The notes beneath the pieces were generated by a model that was not told where the DNA came from, searched no databases, and saw nothing but the letters and a program-made list of their open reading frames with translations. A program made the position numbers and the translations under genes. 64,000 nt of DNA from Pseudomonas helleri. Lineage in GTDB: Bacteria > Pseudomonadota > Gammaproteobacteria > Pseudomonadales > Pseudomonadaceae. This document shows, piece by piece, positions 30,496 to 40,655 of the stretch (position 1 is the first letter of the stretch; each line of letters begins with the position of its first letter). The stretch spans positions 1 to 64,000 of the forward strand of contig NZ_WIWC01000001.1 in assembly GCF_009600315.1 (NCBI RefSeq), read 5' to 3'.

Positions 30496-31104
30496 TTAGC
30501 GACGTATAACGCCTACGCTCAGGCCTTCGATTACCAGTTCCTGCTCTTTGAGATTCACTTCAATGGGCGCGAAATCGGGGTTTTCAGCGATCAGCCAGAC
30601 TTTGCTGCCTTCTCGTTTGAAGCGTTTTACAGTTACTTCGTCGTCGATACGCGCCACGACGATCTGACCGTTACGGGCCTCGCGGCAGGTATGTACGGCT
30701 AAAAGGTCGCCATCAAATATGCCGACGTCCTTCATGCTCATGCCTTGGACCCGCAGCAGGTAGTCGGCCCGGGGATGGAAGAAGGTCGGGTTGATGTTGC
30801 AGGACTCTTCGACGTGTTCCTGTGCCAGGATCGGGGCGCCGGCTGCGACGCGACCAATGATGGGCAGTGTTGACTCGTCGGCCTTGGCCTCGAAGCCCGG
30901 GATGCGAATGCCGCGTGACGCGCCGGGGGTCATCTCGATGGCGCCCTTGCGGGCCAGTGCCTTGAGGTGCTCTTCGGCGGCGTTCGGGGACTTGAAGCCC
31001 AGTTCCTGTGCGATCTCGGCACGGGTGGGCGGGTATCCGTTGTCATCCAGGCATCGCTTGATGAAAGCCAGGATCTCTGCTTGGCGTGGCGTCAGTTTTA
31101 ACAT
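30496..31104 (-). CDS. lexA: SOS repressor LexA
   Basis: Repressor and self-cleaving protease of 202 aa. A winged-helix DNA-binding domain occupies residues 1-70 ([21 protein letters not shown]). The cleavage site is A88-G89 in RVAAGAPI. The catalytic serine is S123 in GMSMKD and the lysine is K160 in VTVKRFK. RecA filaments trigger cleavage. Two LexA boxes lie 11-45 bases upstream of its start, one covering the -10 element, so it represses itself and sulA. The leader is followed by the divergent psrA region. Confidence 0.97.
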   Translation of the reverse strand: MLKLTPRQAEILAFIKRCLDDNGYPPTRAEIAQELGFKSPNAAEEHLKALARKGAIEMTPGASRGIRIPGFEAKADESTLPIIGRVAAGAPILAQEHVEESCNINPTFFHPRADYLLRVQGMSMKDVGIFDGDLLAVHTCREARNGQIVVARIDDEVTVKRFKREGSKVWLIAENPDFAPIEVNLKEQELVIEGLSVGVIRR

Positions 31105-31114
31105 GGTGATCGCT

Positions 31115-31130
31115 CTGTTTTTTTATACAG
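31115..31130 (-). promoter_or_regulatory. LexA (SOS) box 1
   Basis: CTG-N10-CAG with an A/T-only centre (CTGTTTTTTTATACAG as read on the plus strand). It matches the gamma-proteobacterial consensus and lies about 11 bases before the lexA start codon. Confidence 0.88.
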
Positions 31131-31133
31131 TGA

Positions 31134-31149
31134 CTGGGATTATATACAG
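31134..31149 (-). promoter_or_regulatory. LexA (SOS) box 2
   Basis: CTG-N10-CAG (CTGGGATTATATACAG on the plus strand), centred 19 bases from box 1. The lexA -10 hexamer lies inside it. Tandem boxes in front of lexA imply cooperative autorepression. Confidence 0.85.
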
Positions 31150-31166
31150 TGAAGGCCTATTGGCAA
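31139..31166 (-). promoter_or_regulatory. lexA sigma-70 promoter
   Basis: On the minus strand TTGCCA (31166-31161) and a perfect TATAAT (31144-31139) are separated by 16 bases. The -10 sits within LexA box 2. Confidence 0.65.
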
Positions 31167-31297
31167 TCATCCATTTCCTGTAGTCCGCTGGACGGTCGCC
31201 TATAGGCTAATTGTGCAGGCATTTGTGGGGTGAGGATGGACAGGCTATGGCTGTGTTTTAATGCCAGACCGGCCAGTCGTAAAACGAACACGTTACC

Positions 31298-31326
31298 TTG
31301 ACTTTTTACAAACTGAAACGTATGTT
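31298..31326 (+). promoter_or_regulatory. psrA sigma-70 promoter
   Basis: TTGACT (31298-31303) and TATGTT (31321-31326) are separated by exactly 17 bases. The -10 overlaps the PsrA box, so bound repressor would exclude RNA polymerase. Confidence 0.6.
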
Positions 31327-31328
31327 TC
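31315..31328 (+). promoter_or_regulatory. PsrA operator
   Basis: GAAAC-GTAT-GTTTC, an inverted repeat that fits the published PsrA motif (G/C)AAAC-N2-4-GTTT(G/C). With the flanking T and A the arms are 6 bp each. It indicates autoregulation of psrA. Confidence 0.8.
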
Positions 31329-31365
31329 AAACACCTGTTTTAAGTGTTTTTCAGCCGGAGTAAAC

Positions 31366-32073
31366 ATGGCCCAGTCGGAAACCGTTGAACGTATCCTTGA
31401 TGCTGCTGAGCAGTTGTTCGCGGAAAAAGGTTTTGCCGAAACTTCATTGCGGCTGATTACCAGCAAGGCCGGGGTTAACCTCGCAGCCGTCAATTATCAT
31501 TTTGGGTCCAAGAAGGCGTTGATTCAGGCGGTTTTTTCGCGTTTTCTAGGGCCTTTCTGCGCCAATCTGGATCGTGAACTTGAGCGGCGTCAGGGCAAGC
31601 CTGAGCAGCGTCCCACGCTGGAAGAACTGCTTGAAATGCTGGTCGAACAAGCGCTGGTGATTCAACCGCGCAGCGGAAATGACCTGTCAATTTTCATGCG
31701 TTTGTTGGGGCTTGCGTTCAGTCAGAGCCAAGGCCACTTGCGCCGTTACCTCGAAGACATGTACGGCAAAGTGTTCCGTCGCTATATGTTGTTGGTTAAC
31801 GAAGCTGCGCCGCAAATTCCTCCCATAGAACTGTTCTGGCGCGTGCATTTTATGCTCGGTGCGGCGGCATTCAGCATGTCCGGGATCAAGGCTTTGCGGG
31901 CGATAGCGGAAACCGATTTTGGGATCAATACCTCCATCGAGCAGGTGATGCGCCTAATGGTGCCCTTTCTGGCCGCAGGCATGCGCGCCGAAAGCGGGGT
32001 TGTTGACCCCGCCATGGCCAGCGCTCAAATGCGCCCGCGGACCAAAACCTCACAGGCTGCCCTTAAGGTTTGA
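31366..32073 (+). CDS. psrA: TetR-family fatty-acid-responsive regulator PsrA
   Basis: Repressor/activator of 235 aa. The N-terminal TetR helix-turn-helix is seen in ERILDAAEQLFAEKGFAETS and TSKAGVNLAAVNYHFGSK; the C-terminal domain would bind long-chain fatty acids. In P. aeruginosa PsrA represses itself and beta-oxidation genes and activates rpoS. I chose the ATG at 31366; the reading to 31261 runs over the promoter and PsrA box. It is divergent from lexA, as in PAO1. Confidence 0.93.
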   Translation: MAQSETVERILDAAEQLFAEKGFAETSLRLITSKAGVNLAAVNYHFGSKKALIQAVFSRFLGPFCANLDRELERRQGKPEQRPTLEELLEMLVEQALVIQPRSGNDLSIFMRLLGLAFSQSQGHLRRYLEDMYGKVFRRYMLLVNEAAPQIPPIELFWRVHFMLGAAAFSMSGIKALRAIAETDFGINTSIEQVMRLMVPFLAAGMRAESGVVDPAMASAQMRPRTKTSQAALKV

Positions 32074-32242
32074 CCTGTACGGGTGGGCGCGGCAGCGCAG
32101 TTCCGCTAAGCTAGCCGCCATGCCCAACCCTGACTTATTCCCGTTTGCCGATGTACCGCTGCAATCCTCGATTGCGGCGCGAATGGCTGTGTCCATACGT
32201 TCGCGGCAGGTAATGAGCGCTCTCTTTATTTAAGGATTTTCC

Positions 32243-34004
<1,762 letters not shown>

Positions 34005-34017
34005 AACTTCAACTCCC

Positions 34018-34159
34018 GTAGTCGCTGCCAAGGAACGAAGGCTGCGATCGACTGAAACGCTGGCGTAAAACCTTTATTGAGGCGAATCGAGTACACCGCA
34101 GTGCTCGGTTTTTACACAATGCAGGCCGATCGCAGCCTTCGTTCCTTGGCAGCGACTAC
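34018..34159. repeat. REP-like pair with perfect 33-bp inverted arms
   Basis: The arm at 34018-34050 is exactly complementary to that at 34127-34159 over 33 bases (starting GTAGTCGCTGCCAAGG). A 76-base spacer separates them. It shares core words with the pair at 16806-16928 and lies between converging genes. Confidence 0.85.
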
Positions 34160-34180
34160 GCAGGCGAGCTGAGCCGGGGA

Positions 34181-36883
34181 TCAGCGCTTCTCGACCTTTG
34201 GCGGCAGCGGGGCGAACAAGGCTTCGATGTCGTCGTCGTGAAGTTTCCAGTCTCCGGCGATTCTTCCGTCCAGCACGCCTGCCGCCAAATCCGACTTTTC
34301 CTGCTGCAAGTGCTGGATTTTCTCTTCCACGGTGCCGCGGGCAATCATCTTGTACACAAACACCGGCTTTTCCTGGCCAATTCGGTAGGCTCGGTCGGTT
34401 GCCTGATTTTCCGCGGCTGGGTTCCACCACGGGTCGTAGTGGATCACGGTGTCGGCTTCGGTCAGATTCAAACCGACCCCACCGGCCTTTAGGCTGATCA
34501 GGAAAATCTGTAATTTACCGCTTTGGAAGTCCTTAACTGGCGTGCGTCGATCGCGGGTCTGGCCGGTGAGCAGGGCGTAGCGAATGTTGCGTTTTTTCAA
34601 CTCGGCTTCGATCAGGCGCAGCATGGAGGTGAACTGCGAAAACAGCAGAATGCGTCGACCTTCGGCGAACAGTTCATCGAGCATGTCCAGCAAACTGTCG
34701 AGCTTGCCCGAAGTACTGCCTTTCTTGGGCGGTGTCTCGCTAACCAGTCGCAGGTCACAGCACACCTGGCGAAGTTTGAGCAGCGCTTCAAGAATAATGA
34801 TTTGGCTACGTCCTACCCCTTTGCGGGTAATTTCGTCGCGAACTTTTTTGTCCATCGCCAAGCGCATGGTTTCGTACACGTCACGCTGCGCTTCGTTCAG
34901 ATCAACCCAGTGGATGATCTCGGTTTTAGGCGGCAGTTCAGTGGCCACTTGTTCTTTGGTGCGGCGCAGCAGGAAGGGTTTGATCCGCGCATTCAGGTGT
35001 TGCAAGCGCTCGTCATTGCCGTGGCGTTCGATGGGTACTCGGTAGTTGCGGTTAAAGTGTTGAGCGTCGCCCAGCCAGCCCGGCATCAAGAAGTGAAACA
35101 GCGACCACAGTTCGCCCAAGTGGTTTTCCAGTGGCGTACCGGAAAGGCACAGGCGTTGGCGTGCAACCAGCTCGCAGGCCGCTTGTGAGGCTTTGCTGCC
35201 GGGATTCTTGATGTACTGGGCTTCATCGAGGATGAGCAGGTGCAGGGGCAGTTTTGCCAAGTGCTCGATGTCTTTGGGCAACAAGGCGTAGGTGGTCAGA
35301 ATGACGTCGTAATCGTTGAGATGCGCAAAGTGTTTTTTTCGCGTAGGCCCATACAGCGCCAGCACGTTGAGTTGCGGTGTGAAGTGCGCCGCTTCGTCGA
35401 GCCAGTTGGGGATCAGGCTAGTGGGCATGATCACCATCGCGGGTCGATCAAGTCGTCCGGCGTTCTTTTCGCTCAGAATGTGCGCCAGTGTTTGCAGGGT
35501 TTTACCCAGACCCATGTCATCCGCAAGGATGCCGCCGACTTCAAGTTGGCGTAACGACTGCATCCAGCTCAAACCTTCCAGCTGATAAGGCCGCAAGGTG
35601 GCGTTGAGGCCTTCGGGCGCCTCGACGCTGAAATCCTTGATGTCGCGCAGGCGTTGGGCAAAACCGCGAATATGTTCGCCACCTTCCCAGCGCAGGGGCA
35701 GCCCATCCAGCGCATTAAGACGCGGCGCGTCGGCACTTTTGATGCGCAGGGTGGTGGCACCCGGTTCGCTCAGATAGAACTCGCCCAGCGTGGCCAATAC
35801 CGGTTTCAGACGGCCATACGGCAGCGCCACTTGCAGCGGGCCGTGGTCGCTGTTGGGTGTGGCCGGAATATTGACCAATATCAGTTCGTCATCTCGGCGT
35901 CTGGCCAGTTTTTCGGGGCTGAGGAGGTCTGTGTGCGAGCGCATCAGGTTGAGCAGAATGGGCAACAGGCTCAGGCGCTGGCCGTTGACGATGATGCCCA
36001 ACTCCAGATCGAACCAGTCATGTTCCGGGGCTTCTTCAACGTTGGCGTACCAGTCCTCGACAGGGGACAGGTCAAAGCCAAAGTCTTCATCAATCAGTAA
36101 TTCCCAACCCTGCCCGCGCAAGGCGGGTAACTGGTTGAGCGTGAAATTCAACCAGGCGCTGTCGTTGACCATTTCAAACAACTCACCGGCACTTTCGGGC
36201 AGCGCTTTACTTTGGCGAGTGGCGATTTTGAAACCCAGCTCGCGCAGCTGTTCGCGGTAGGCGTTTTCCGCGGCGGGGCGGCGTTTGATGCGTAACGTTT
36301 GGTGATCCTGACGAATCACCACATCGGTATTTTTCTGCCCGCTGACATAGTGCTCAAAGTAGTTGAAGGACAGGGCTGCGCGGTGCTGGGTATAGCGCTG
36401 CATTTTGCCGTTGCGCGGTTCAAAGGCGCTGAATTCGGCGCTGGCAAGCCACAGGCGTGGCACCGGTTGCACATCGTCGATCAGCACTTCAGGCAGGTTG
36501 GCAGGGCGGCGTGAGTCGAGTACGGCCTGGAGTTTTTCCAGAAGCTCGGCGTCCTGGGCAGCGGCAGGGTAGTTCAAGGTGTCTTCAATCTTCAGTAATA
36601 CAGCAGCAGTATGCTTGCAGTTAACGCGAACAGGGCACGTACAGTGCGCGCTGACCAAGAGCAAAGTGCCTTTGGCCGACTCGCGCAGTTCAATGGTCTG
36701 ACGATAAATGCTGTCACCTGAGCCTTGGCAACTGGCTGTGATCAAGCTATCGCCAACCTGAGCAATTCTGACACGGTTTTCCAGAGCGTAGCGGCGGCCA
36801 CGCTCCAGACTTTGTTCCTTGAAGCGGCTGACCCAAGTGGCTGCGAGCGGCTTGGTCAGGGTGGGGGTCAGGCTCAAGGGCAT
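34181..36883 (-). CDS. SNF2-family helicase with SWIM zinc finger
   Basis: ATP-dependent DNA translocase-like protein of 900 aa. A SWIM zinc finger lies near residues 81-91 (CTC, NCKH; ligands C81, C83, C89, H91). The two helicase lobes follow, with Walker A in DDMGLGKTLQT, Walker B LILDEAQYIKN, and C-terminal motifs LLFSQFTSM, LKAGGVGLNLT and DRAYRIGQ. Bacterial members may remodel protein-DNA or RNA-polymerase complexes, as RapA does, but this is a separate subgroup and the substrate is unknown. It lies next to mfd on the same strand with a 21-base gap. Confidence 0.9.
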   Translation of the reverse strand: MPLSLTPTLTKPLAATWVSRFKEQSLERGRRYALENRVRIAQVGDSLITASCQGSGDSIYRQTIELRESAKGTLLLVSAHCTCPVRVNCKHTAAVLLKIEDTLNYPAAAQDAELLEKLQAVLDSRRPANLPEVLIDDVQPVPRLWLASAEFSAFEPRNGKMQRYTQHRAALSFNYFEHYVSGQKNTDVVIRQDHQTLRIKRRPAAENAYREQLRELGFKIATRQSKALPESAGELFEMVNDSAWLNFTLNQLPALRGQGWELLIDEDFGFDLSPVEDWYANVEEAPEHDWFDLELGIIVNGQRLSLLPILLNLMRSHTDLLSPEKLARRRDDELILVNIPATPNSDHGPLQVALPYGRLKPVLATLGEFYLSEPGATTLRIKSADAPRLNALDGLPLRWEGGEHIRGFAQRLRDIKDFSVEAPEGLNATLRPYQLEGLSWMQSLRQLEVGGILADDMGLGKTLQTLAHILSEKNAGRLDRPAMVIMPTSLIPNWLDEAAHFTPQLNVLALYGPTRKKHFAHLNDYDVILTTYALLPKDIEHLAKLPLHLLILDEAQYIKNPGSKASQAACELVARQRLCLSGTPLENHLGELWSLFHFLMPGWLGDAQHFNRNYRVPIERHGNDERLQHLNARIKPFLLRRTKEQVATELPPKTEIIHWVDLNEAQRDVYETMRLAMDKKVRDEITRKGVGRSQIIILEALLKLRQVCCDLRLVSETPPKKGSTSGKLDSLLDMLDELFAEGRRILLFSQFTSMLRLIEAELKKRNIRYALLTGQTRDRRTPVKDFQSGKLQIFLISLKAGGVGLNLTEADTVIHYDPWWNPAAENQATDRAYRIGQEKPVFVYKMIARGTVEEKIQHLQQEKSDLAAGVLDGRIAGDWKLHDDDIEALFAPLPPKVEKR

Positions 36884-36904
36884 GGCAGTTTCATTCGATG
36901 GCCA

Positions 36905-39900
36905 TCAGGAAGACTTCGGCGTCAGACGTTCAAACAGCGCTTCGATGGTGTTGAAACGCTCGTCAGCGCGCTCCATGGGTACCATGAATTTGAACAGGGT
37001 CGCGCCTTCGAACTTATAACGGTTGGGCTGGCCCTGGATCAGTTTGATCAGTACCAGCGGATCAACCGGTGTGTCGGAGGCGAATTCGATACGACCGCCT
37101 TGCGGACCTGCGTCTACTTTTTTGATGCCCAGCTGCTCGGCTTGCAGCTTGAGCGCCGTAATACGCACCAGATTTTTGGTCGGCTCCGGGAGTAGCCCAA
37201 AGCGGTCGATCATCTCGACTTGCAGGTCTTTGAGGCCCTCTTCGTCGCTGGCGTTGGCAATGCGCTTGTAGAGGATCAGTCGCGCGTGCACATCCGGCAG
37301 ATACGCCTCAGGGATCAAGGCTGGTACACGCAGGTTGATTTCCGGCCCGCCCCCCAGCGGCTGGTCGAGGTTGGGTTGTTCGCCCTTGCGGATCGATTTC
37401 ACTGCGCGTTCGAGCATTTCCATGTACAGGGTAAAGCCGACGGCTTGAATCTGCCCGCTTTGGCCATCGCCCAGCAGCTCGCCTGCGCCACGAATTTCGA
37501 GGTCGTTGGTGGCCAGCACAAAGCCGGCGCCAAGGTCCTGAGTGTTGGCAATGGCTTCGAGGCGTTTTTGCGCGTCGCTGGTAATTTGTTTACGCGGCGG
37601 CGTCAGCAAATACGCATACGCCTGGTGGTGACTGCGTCCGACACGACCGCGCAATTGGTGCAACTGCGCCAGACCGAACTTGTCAGCCCGTTCGATGATG
37701 ATGGTGTTTGCGCTCGGCACGTCAATACCGGTCTCGATGATGGTCGAGGCAATCAGCACGTTGAATCGTTTGTGATAAAAGTCGCTCATCACCTGTTCGA
37801 GTTCGCGCTCACGCATCTGCCCGTGGCCGATGCCGATGCGGGCTTCCGGCACCAGCTCTGCGAGGTCAGCGGCGCATTTTTCGATGGTTTTCACATCGTT
37901 GTGCAGGTAGTAAACCTGGCCGCCACGCAGCAACTCACGCAACAGCGCTTCTTTGATCGTGCTGTTGTTTTGCTCCATGACGAAGGTGCGCACGGACAGG
38001 CGGCGAGCTGGCGGCGTGGCAATGATCGACAAGTCACGCATGCCCGACACTGCCATGTTCAGAGTGCGTGGGATCGGCGTGGCAGTGAGGGTGAGAATAT
38101 CGACTTCACTGCGCAGGGCTTTTAGCTGTTCTTTCTGACGAACCCCGAAGCGGTGTTCTTCGTCGATGATCACCAGCCCCAGATTTTTGATCTTTACATC
38201 GTCTTGCAGCAGTTTGTGGGTACCGATGACGATGTCGATTTTGCCTTCGGCCAGATCCGCCACTGCCGCGTTGATTTTTTTGGCGGATTTAAATCGGCTC
38301 ATGACTTCAACCCGTACCGGCCAGTCGGCAAAACGGTCGCGGAAGCTGTTGTAGTGTTGCTGAGCGAGCAGGGTAGTAGGCACCAAAATGGCCACCTGAC
38401 GACCGCCATGCACCGCAATAAAAGCAGCGCGCATGGCCACTTCGGTTTTGCCGAAACCTACGTCGCCACACACCAGGCGATCCATCGGTTTGGGCGACAG
38501 CATGTCGGCGCGCACGGCTTCGATGGTGGTTTGCTGGTCGGGGGTTTCTTCAAACGGGAAACCGGCACTGAAGGTCGCGTAGTCGGCCTTCGGGTCTTCA
38601 AACGCATACCCTTCACGGGCGGCGCGGCGGGCGTAGATATCCAGCAGTTCAGCTGCCACATCACGCACTTGCTCGGCGGCTTTGCGCTTGGCTTTCTGCC
38701 AGGTTTCCGAGCCCAGGCGGTGCAGCGGCGCCAGTTCATCGTCGCTGCCGGTGTAGCGGGCGATCAGGTGCAGGTTGGCCACCGGCACATAAAGCTTGGC
38801 GCCTTCGGCGTATTCGAGGGTCAGGAATTCAGCGATCTGATTGTCGACTTCAAGGGTAGCCAGCCCCTGGTAGCGGCCCACACCGTGGTCGATATGCACC
38901 ACGGGGGCGCCTTCACGCAACTCGGTGAGGTTCTTGATGACCGCATCATTGTTGGCGTCGGCGCGTTTGTCGCGACGTCGACGCTGCATCACCCGTTGAC
39001 CGAACAACGGACTTTCGGCGATCAGCGCCAGCGCTGGATCGTCCAGTAACAGGCCTTCATCCAGCGGGGCGATGGTGATTGCCAGGCGGTGTTTGCTGGT
39101 GACGAAATCGCCCCAGCTGTCGACCGTCTTGGGCTTTAGTTTCAGGCGATCAAGCAGTTCAAGCAGGACTTCACGGCGCCCGGCGGATTCGGCGGTAAAC
39201 AGCACGCGGCCCTCGAATTGATCGAGAAAGCCTGACAGGGCATGCAGCGGCTGGTTGGCCTTGGCTTCTATGGCCAGATTGGGCAGTTTTTGCGCCGGGA
39301 AACGCTCGCCACTGCTGCCGGGCTCTACATCGTCCTGACTGACCACCACGCGTGGCCAGTTTTTCAGGCGGGCGAAGCAATCTTCAACAGGCAAAAACAA
39401 TTCGGCGGGTGGCAGCAAGGGGCGCGACGGGTCGACACGGCGTTCTTCGTAGCGGTTGCGTACGTCCGACCAGAAGTTTTCGCAGGCTTTTTCAATGCCG
39501 GGCAGCGAGAACACCTGGGTGTCAGCGGGCAGGTAGTCGAACAGCGTCGAGGTTTCGTCGAAAAACAACGGCAGGTAGTACTCGATACCGGCCGGGGTAA
39601 TCCCGCTGCTTAAGTCCTGAAAGATCGGGCAGCGGCGGAAGTCGACATCAAAACGTTCGCGAAAGCGTGCCTTGAAACGGGTGACGGCATCTTTTTGCAG
39701 CGGAAACTCGCGGGCCGGAAGCAGGCGGACTGATTCAACCTTGTCGATGGAACGCTGGGTTTCCGGGTCGAAGGTGCGCAGGGTTTCGATTTCGTCGTCG
39801 AACAAGTCGATGCGGTAAGGCAGTTTGCTGCCCATCGGGAACAGATCGATCAACGCACCGCGCACCGCGAACTCGCCGTGCTCATACACCGTATCAACGC

Positions 39901-40354
39901 AGCGGTAGCCGCTGGCTTCGAGGCGAGTGCGCATTTGCTCGACATCAAGCTTCTGGCCGATGTCCAGCACCAGGCTGCTGCCGAGCAGAAACTTGGTGGG
40001 CGCCAGACGATGTAGGGCCGTGGTAATCGGCACTACCAAAACGCCATGACTCAGCTCGGGTAGCCGGTACAAACTGGCAATACGCTGGGAAATGATGTCT
40101 TGGTGGGGCGAGAACAGGTCGTAGGGCAGGGTTTCCCAGTCGGGAAAATGCAGCACCGGCAAATCGGGCGCAAAAAACCTTAATTCCTGCTCAAGACGTT
40201 CGGCGCTTTGGCTGTCCGCTGTCAGCAGCAGTGTAAAGCGCTGGGCGGCGCTGGCGGCTTCGGCAATGGCCAGGCTCAGGGCGGCACCGGGCAGGTTGCT
40301 CCAGTGCTGTTTACCTGCCGTAGCAGGGAGTTTCGGTAGACGCAGGACGGGCAC
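36905..40354 (-). CDS. mfd: Transcription-repair coupling factor
   Basis: Protein of 1149 aa that removes stalled RNA polymerase and recruits UvrA. A UvrB-like N-terminal region is followed by the RNA-polymerase-binding domain (VVHIDHGVGRYQGLATLE) and a RecG-like translocase. The translocase carries Walker A LVCGDVGFGKTEVA, DEEHRFGVRQKE, TATPIPRTL, and later QLRGRVGRSHHQAYAYLL. The C-terminal TRCF domain is complete. The ATG at 40354 gives a normal family start. It is divergent from gap. Confidence 0.97.
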   Translation of the reverse strand: MPVLRLPKLPATAGKQHWSNLPGAALSLAIAEAASAAQRFTLLLTADSQSAERLEQELRFFAPDLPVLHFPDWETLPYDLFSPHQDIISQRIASLYRLPELSHGVLVVPITTALHRLAPTKFLLGSSLVLDIGQKLDVEQMRTRLEASGYRCVDTVYEHGEFAVRGALIDLFPMGSKLPYRIDLFDDEIETLRTFDPETQRSIDKVESVRLLPAREFPLQKDAVTRFKARFRERFDVDFRRCPIFQDLSSGITPAGIEYYLPLFFDETSTLFDYLPADTQVFSLPGIEKACENFWSDVRNRYEERRVDPSRPLLPPAELFLPVEDCFARLKNWPRVVVSQDDVEPGSSGERFPAQKLPNLAIEAKANQPLHALSGFLDQFEGRVLFTAESAGRREVLLELLDRLKLKPKTVDSWGDFVTSKHRLAITIAPLDEGLLLDDPALALIAESPLFGQRVMQRRRRDKRADANNDAVIKNLTELREGAPVVHIDHGVGRYQGLATLEVDNQIAEFLTLEYAEGAKLYVPVANLHLIARYTGSDDELAPLHRLGSETWQKAKRKAAEQVRDVAAELLDIYARRAAREGYAFEDPKADYATFSAGFPFEETPDQQTTIEAVRADMLSPKPMDRLVCGDVGFGKTEVAMRAAFIAVHGGRQVAILVPTTLLAQQHYNSFRDRFADWPVRVEVMSRFKSAKKINAAVADLAEGKIDIVIGTHKLLQDDVKIKNLGLVIIDEEHRFGVRQKEQLKALRSEVDILTLTATPIPRTLNMAVSGMRDLSIIATPPARRLSVRTFVMEQNNSTIKEALLRELLRGGQVYYLHNDVKTIEKCAADLAELVPEARIGIGHGQMRERELEQVMSDFYHKRFNVLIASTIIETGIDVPSANTIIIERADKFGLAQLHQLRGRVGRSHHQAYAYLLTPPRKQITSDAQKRLEAIANTQDLGAGFVLATNDLEIRGAGELLGDGQSGQIQAVGFTLYMEMLERAVKSIRKGEQPNLDQPLGGGPEINLRVPALIPEAYLPDVHARLILYKRIANASDEEGLKDLQVEMIDRFGLLPEPTKNLVRITALKLQAEQLGIKKVDAGPQGGRIEFASDTPVDPLVLIKLIQGQPNRYKFEGATLFKFMVPMERADERFNTIEALFERLTPKSS

Positions 40355-40655
40355 GGAAGGTTGAGCTCCAAGCGTTGCGGCAAAGTCGGCAAGTGTAACG
40401 GGCCAAGGGGCTGGCTGTCAGTTACCGTCTTTTAGCGCCATTGAAATCAGCAGATGTGGACGAACATGGGGGCGCAAGAGGCGCTGCGCAAGGGCATTTC
40501 ACCCGAGAAAAGCGCCTTTGTAGATTTTTTTTCGCCTATATTCGTTGAGGCTTAATCGTTTCAGTAGCGACGTGTGACAGGCGTGCATTGCCCCTGCCTG
40601 GGTGCAGCGGCATAATGTAGCCCCTTTTTTCAGCCCCTACATGTGGAAGGTTCCC
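40355..40655. other. Divergent intergenic region mfd-gap
   Basis: About 300 bases without a gene. I see a candidate gap promoter near its right end and short T-rich runs in the middle, but no repeat family member and no RNA gene. Confidence 0.6.
40588..40616 (+). promoter_or_regulatory. Putative gap promoter
   Basis: TTGCCC (40588-40593) and CATAAT (40611-40616) are separated by 17 bases. The predicted start near 40623 leaves a leader of about 33 bases before the GTG at 40656. Confidence 0.4.

Noticed and set aside
32120..32233. 37-aa ORF between psrA and nagZ
   Set aside because: No ribosome binding site and no recognisable family; kept only as a note.
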